Shown in pieces: positions 5,676-6,088 of a stretch of DNA of 6,088 bases (positions within the stretch are counted from its first letter, which is position 1; each line of letters begins with the position of its first letter). This DNA comes from Paracoccaceae bacterium. Its GTDB lineage: Bacteria; Pseudomonadota; Alphaproteobacteria; Rhodobacterales; Rhodobacteraceae. The stretch lies in NCBI GenBank assembly GCA_003500165.1, contig DNSZ01000044.1, positions 1-6,088 on the forward strand, given 5' to 3'. Made by a program: the position numbers and the translations under genes. The notes under the pieces were generated by a model, which saw only the letters and a list, made by a program, of their open reading frames with translations, was not told the DNA's origin and made no database searches.

Positions 5676-6086
5676 AACGGAACGGCGCCACGGCGCGGCT
5701 GCGGATCGGGCGGGCCGATCGCCTTCTGCCGGTGCCGTCGGAGCAGGTTTACGAACTCACCTATCGGACCGAGGGCCAACTCCGCAGTCAGCCCGAATTC
5801 GACGAGCTGTTCTGGAACGTCACCGGGATGGACTGGAATTTCCCGATCCGCGCGGCCAGCGTCGATATCCTGCTGCCCGAAGGCGTGCCGATCCTGCGCC
5901 TTGGTGGCCTATACCGGGCGGCGCGGCGCGCAGGGCACCGACTATGCGGTGATCGCGGCAGACGGCTCGCGCTTTCGCGCCGAAACCACCCGCCCGCTGC
6001 TGCCGGGCGAAGGGTTGTCGGTGGCCATCGCCTGGCCCGGCGGCGCGGTCGCCATCCCGCCGCTGCGTTATACCAACTTGCGCTGA
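5394..6086 (+). pseudogene. DUF2207-family membrane protein, frameshifted and truncated
   Basis: The ATG at 5394 begins a clear signal peptide (MLRRLLVLVLLAALPGAAAA, cut before DEAILRF). Near 5483 the coding sense moves to another frame, consistent with loss of one base in the codon after EVA. It continues as LEDGALRVTETIRVEAEG, IRRGIYRDFPVHKREPDG, VYELTYRTEGQL, DELFWNVTGMDWNFPI and VDILLPEGVPILRL, all typical of the extracytoplasmic DUF2207 domain. Near 5903 one extra base returns it to the first frame (VAYTGRRGAQGTDYAVIA, TTRPLLPGEGLSVAIAWP), and it stops at TGA 6084-6086 after PPLRYTNLR. Repaired, it is about 230 residues, against roughly 600 in full-length relatives with C-terminal membrane spans. 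DUF2207 genes often accompany lemA, so this pair is a remnant of that module. Sequencing error could explain the frameshifts but not the truncation. Confidence 0.75.
6069..6086 (+). repeat. Possible start of another hairpin repeat at the window edge
   Basis: TTATACCAACTTGCGCTGA (from 6068) resembles the left arm of the hairpin module (ATACCAAG-type border followed by a CGCAATGA-type stem) and falls exactly where the DUF2207 homology ends. The matching right arm would lie beyond the window, so this cannot be confirmed here. Confidence 0.3.
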
Positions 6087-6088
6087 CA

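Overview
The window is high-GC alphaproteobacterial DNA, most likely chromosomal and from the Rhodobacteraceae/Paracoccaceae. The assignment rests on the DnaB sequence, the strong G/C bias at third codon positions, and intergenic palindromes of the CGCAATGAG...CTCATTGCG kind, which I associate with this family. No species can be named from the sequence alone.

Layout. Positions 1-980 are a gene-remnant and repeat zone. Two copies of a repeat carrying twin CTAG-centred palindromes (35-108 and 846-918) and two hairpin modules (243-279 and 938-979) surround a short reading frame with a good ribosome binding site (176-427, +), a coding fragment read on the minus strand (about 280-345), and an unrecognised minus-strand ORF (383-841). 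Positions 960-1150 hold the minus-strand remnant of an IS256/Mutator-type transposase that stops where the hairpin module begins. An intact zinc-independent MDR oxidoreductase (1255-2268, +) follows; a third, partial repeat copy begins 4 nt after its stop codon. Convergent to it is an unknown, probably membrane-anchored protein (2434-3162, -), which lies 56 nt downstream of dnaB (3219-4721, -), the intact replicative helicase gene.

Divergent from dnaB, with a recognisable promoter, is a decaying LemA-DUF2207 pair (4932 to the window end, +). The LemA gene has lost about 35 internal codons in frame and no longer has its own stop codon, so it runs into the DUF2207 gene. The DUF2207 gene carries two opposite frameshifts and ends far short of normal family length.

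How the parts fit: dnaB and the oxidoreductase are ordinary single genes with no functional link to each other. The interest lies in the repeat family, whose modules mark the borders of broken genes, and in the eroded LemA/DUF2207 envelope module. I found no defence system, CRISPR array, RNA gene or other clear new multi-gene system.
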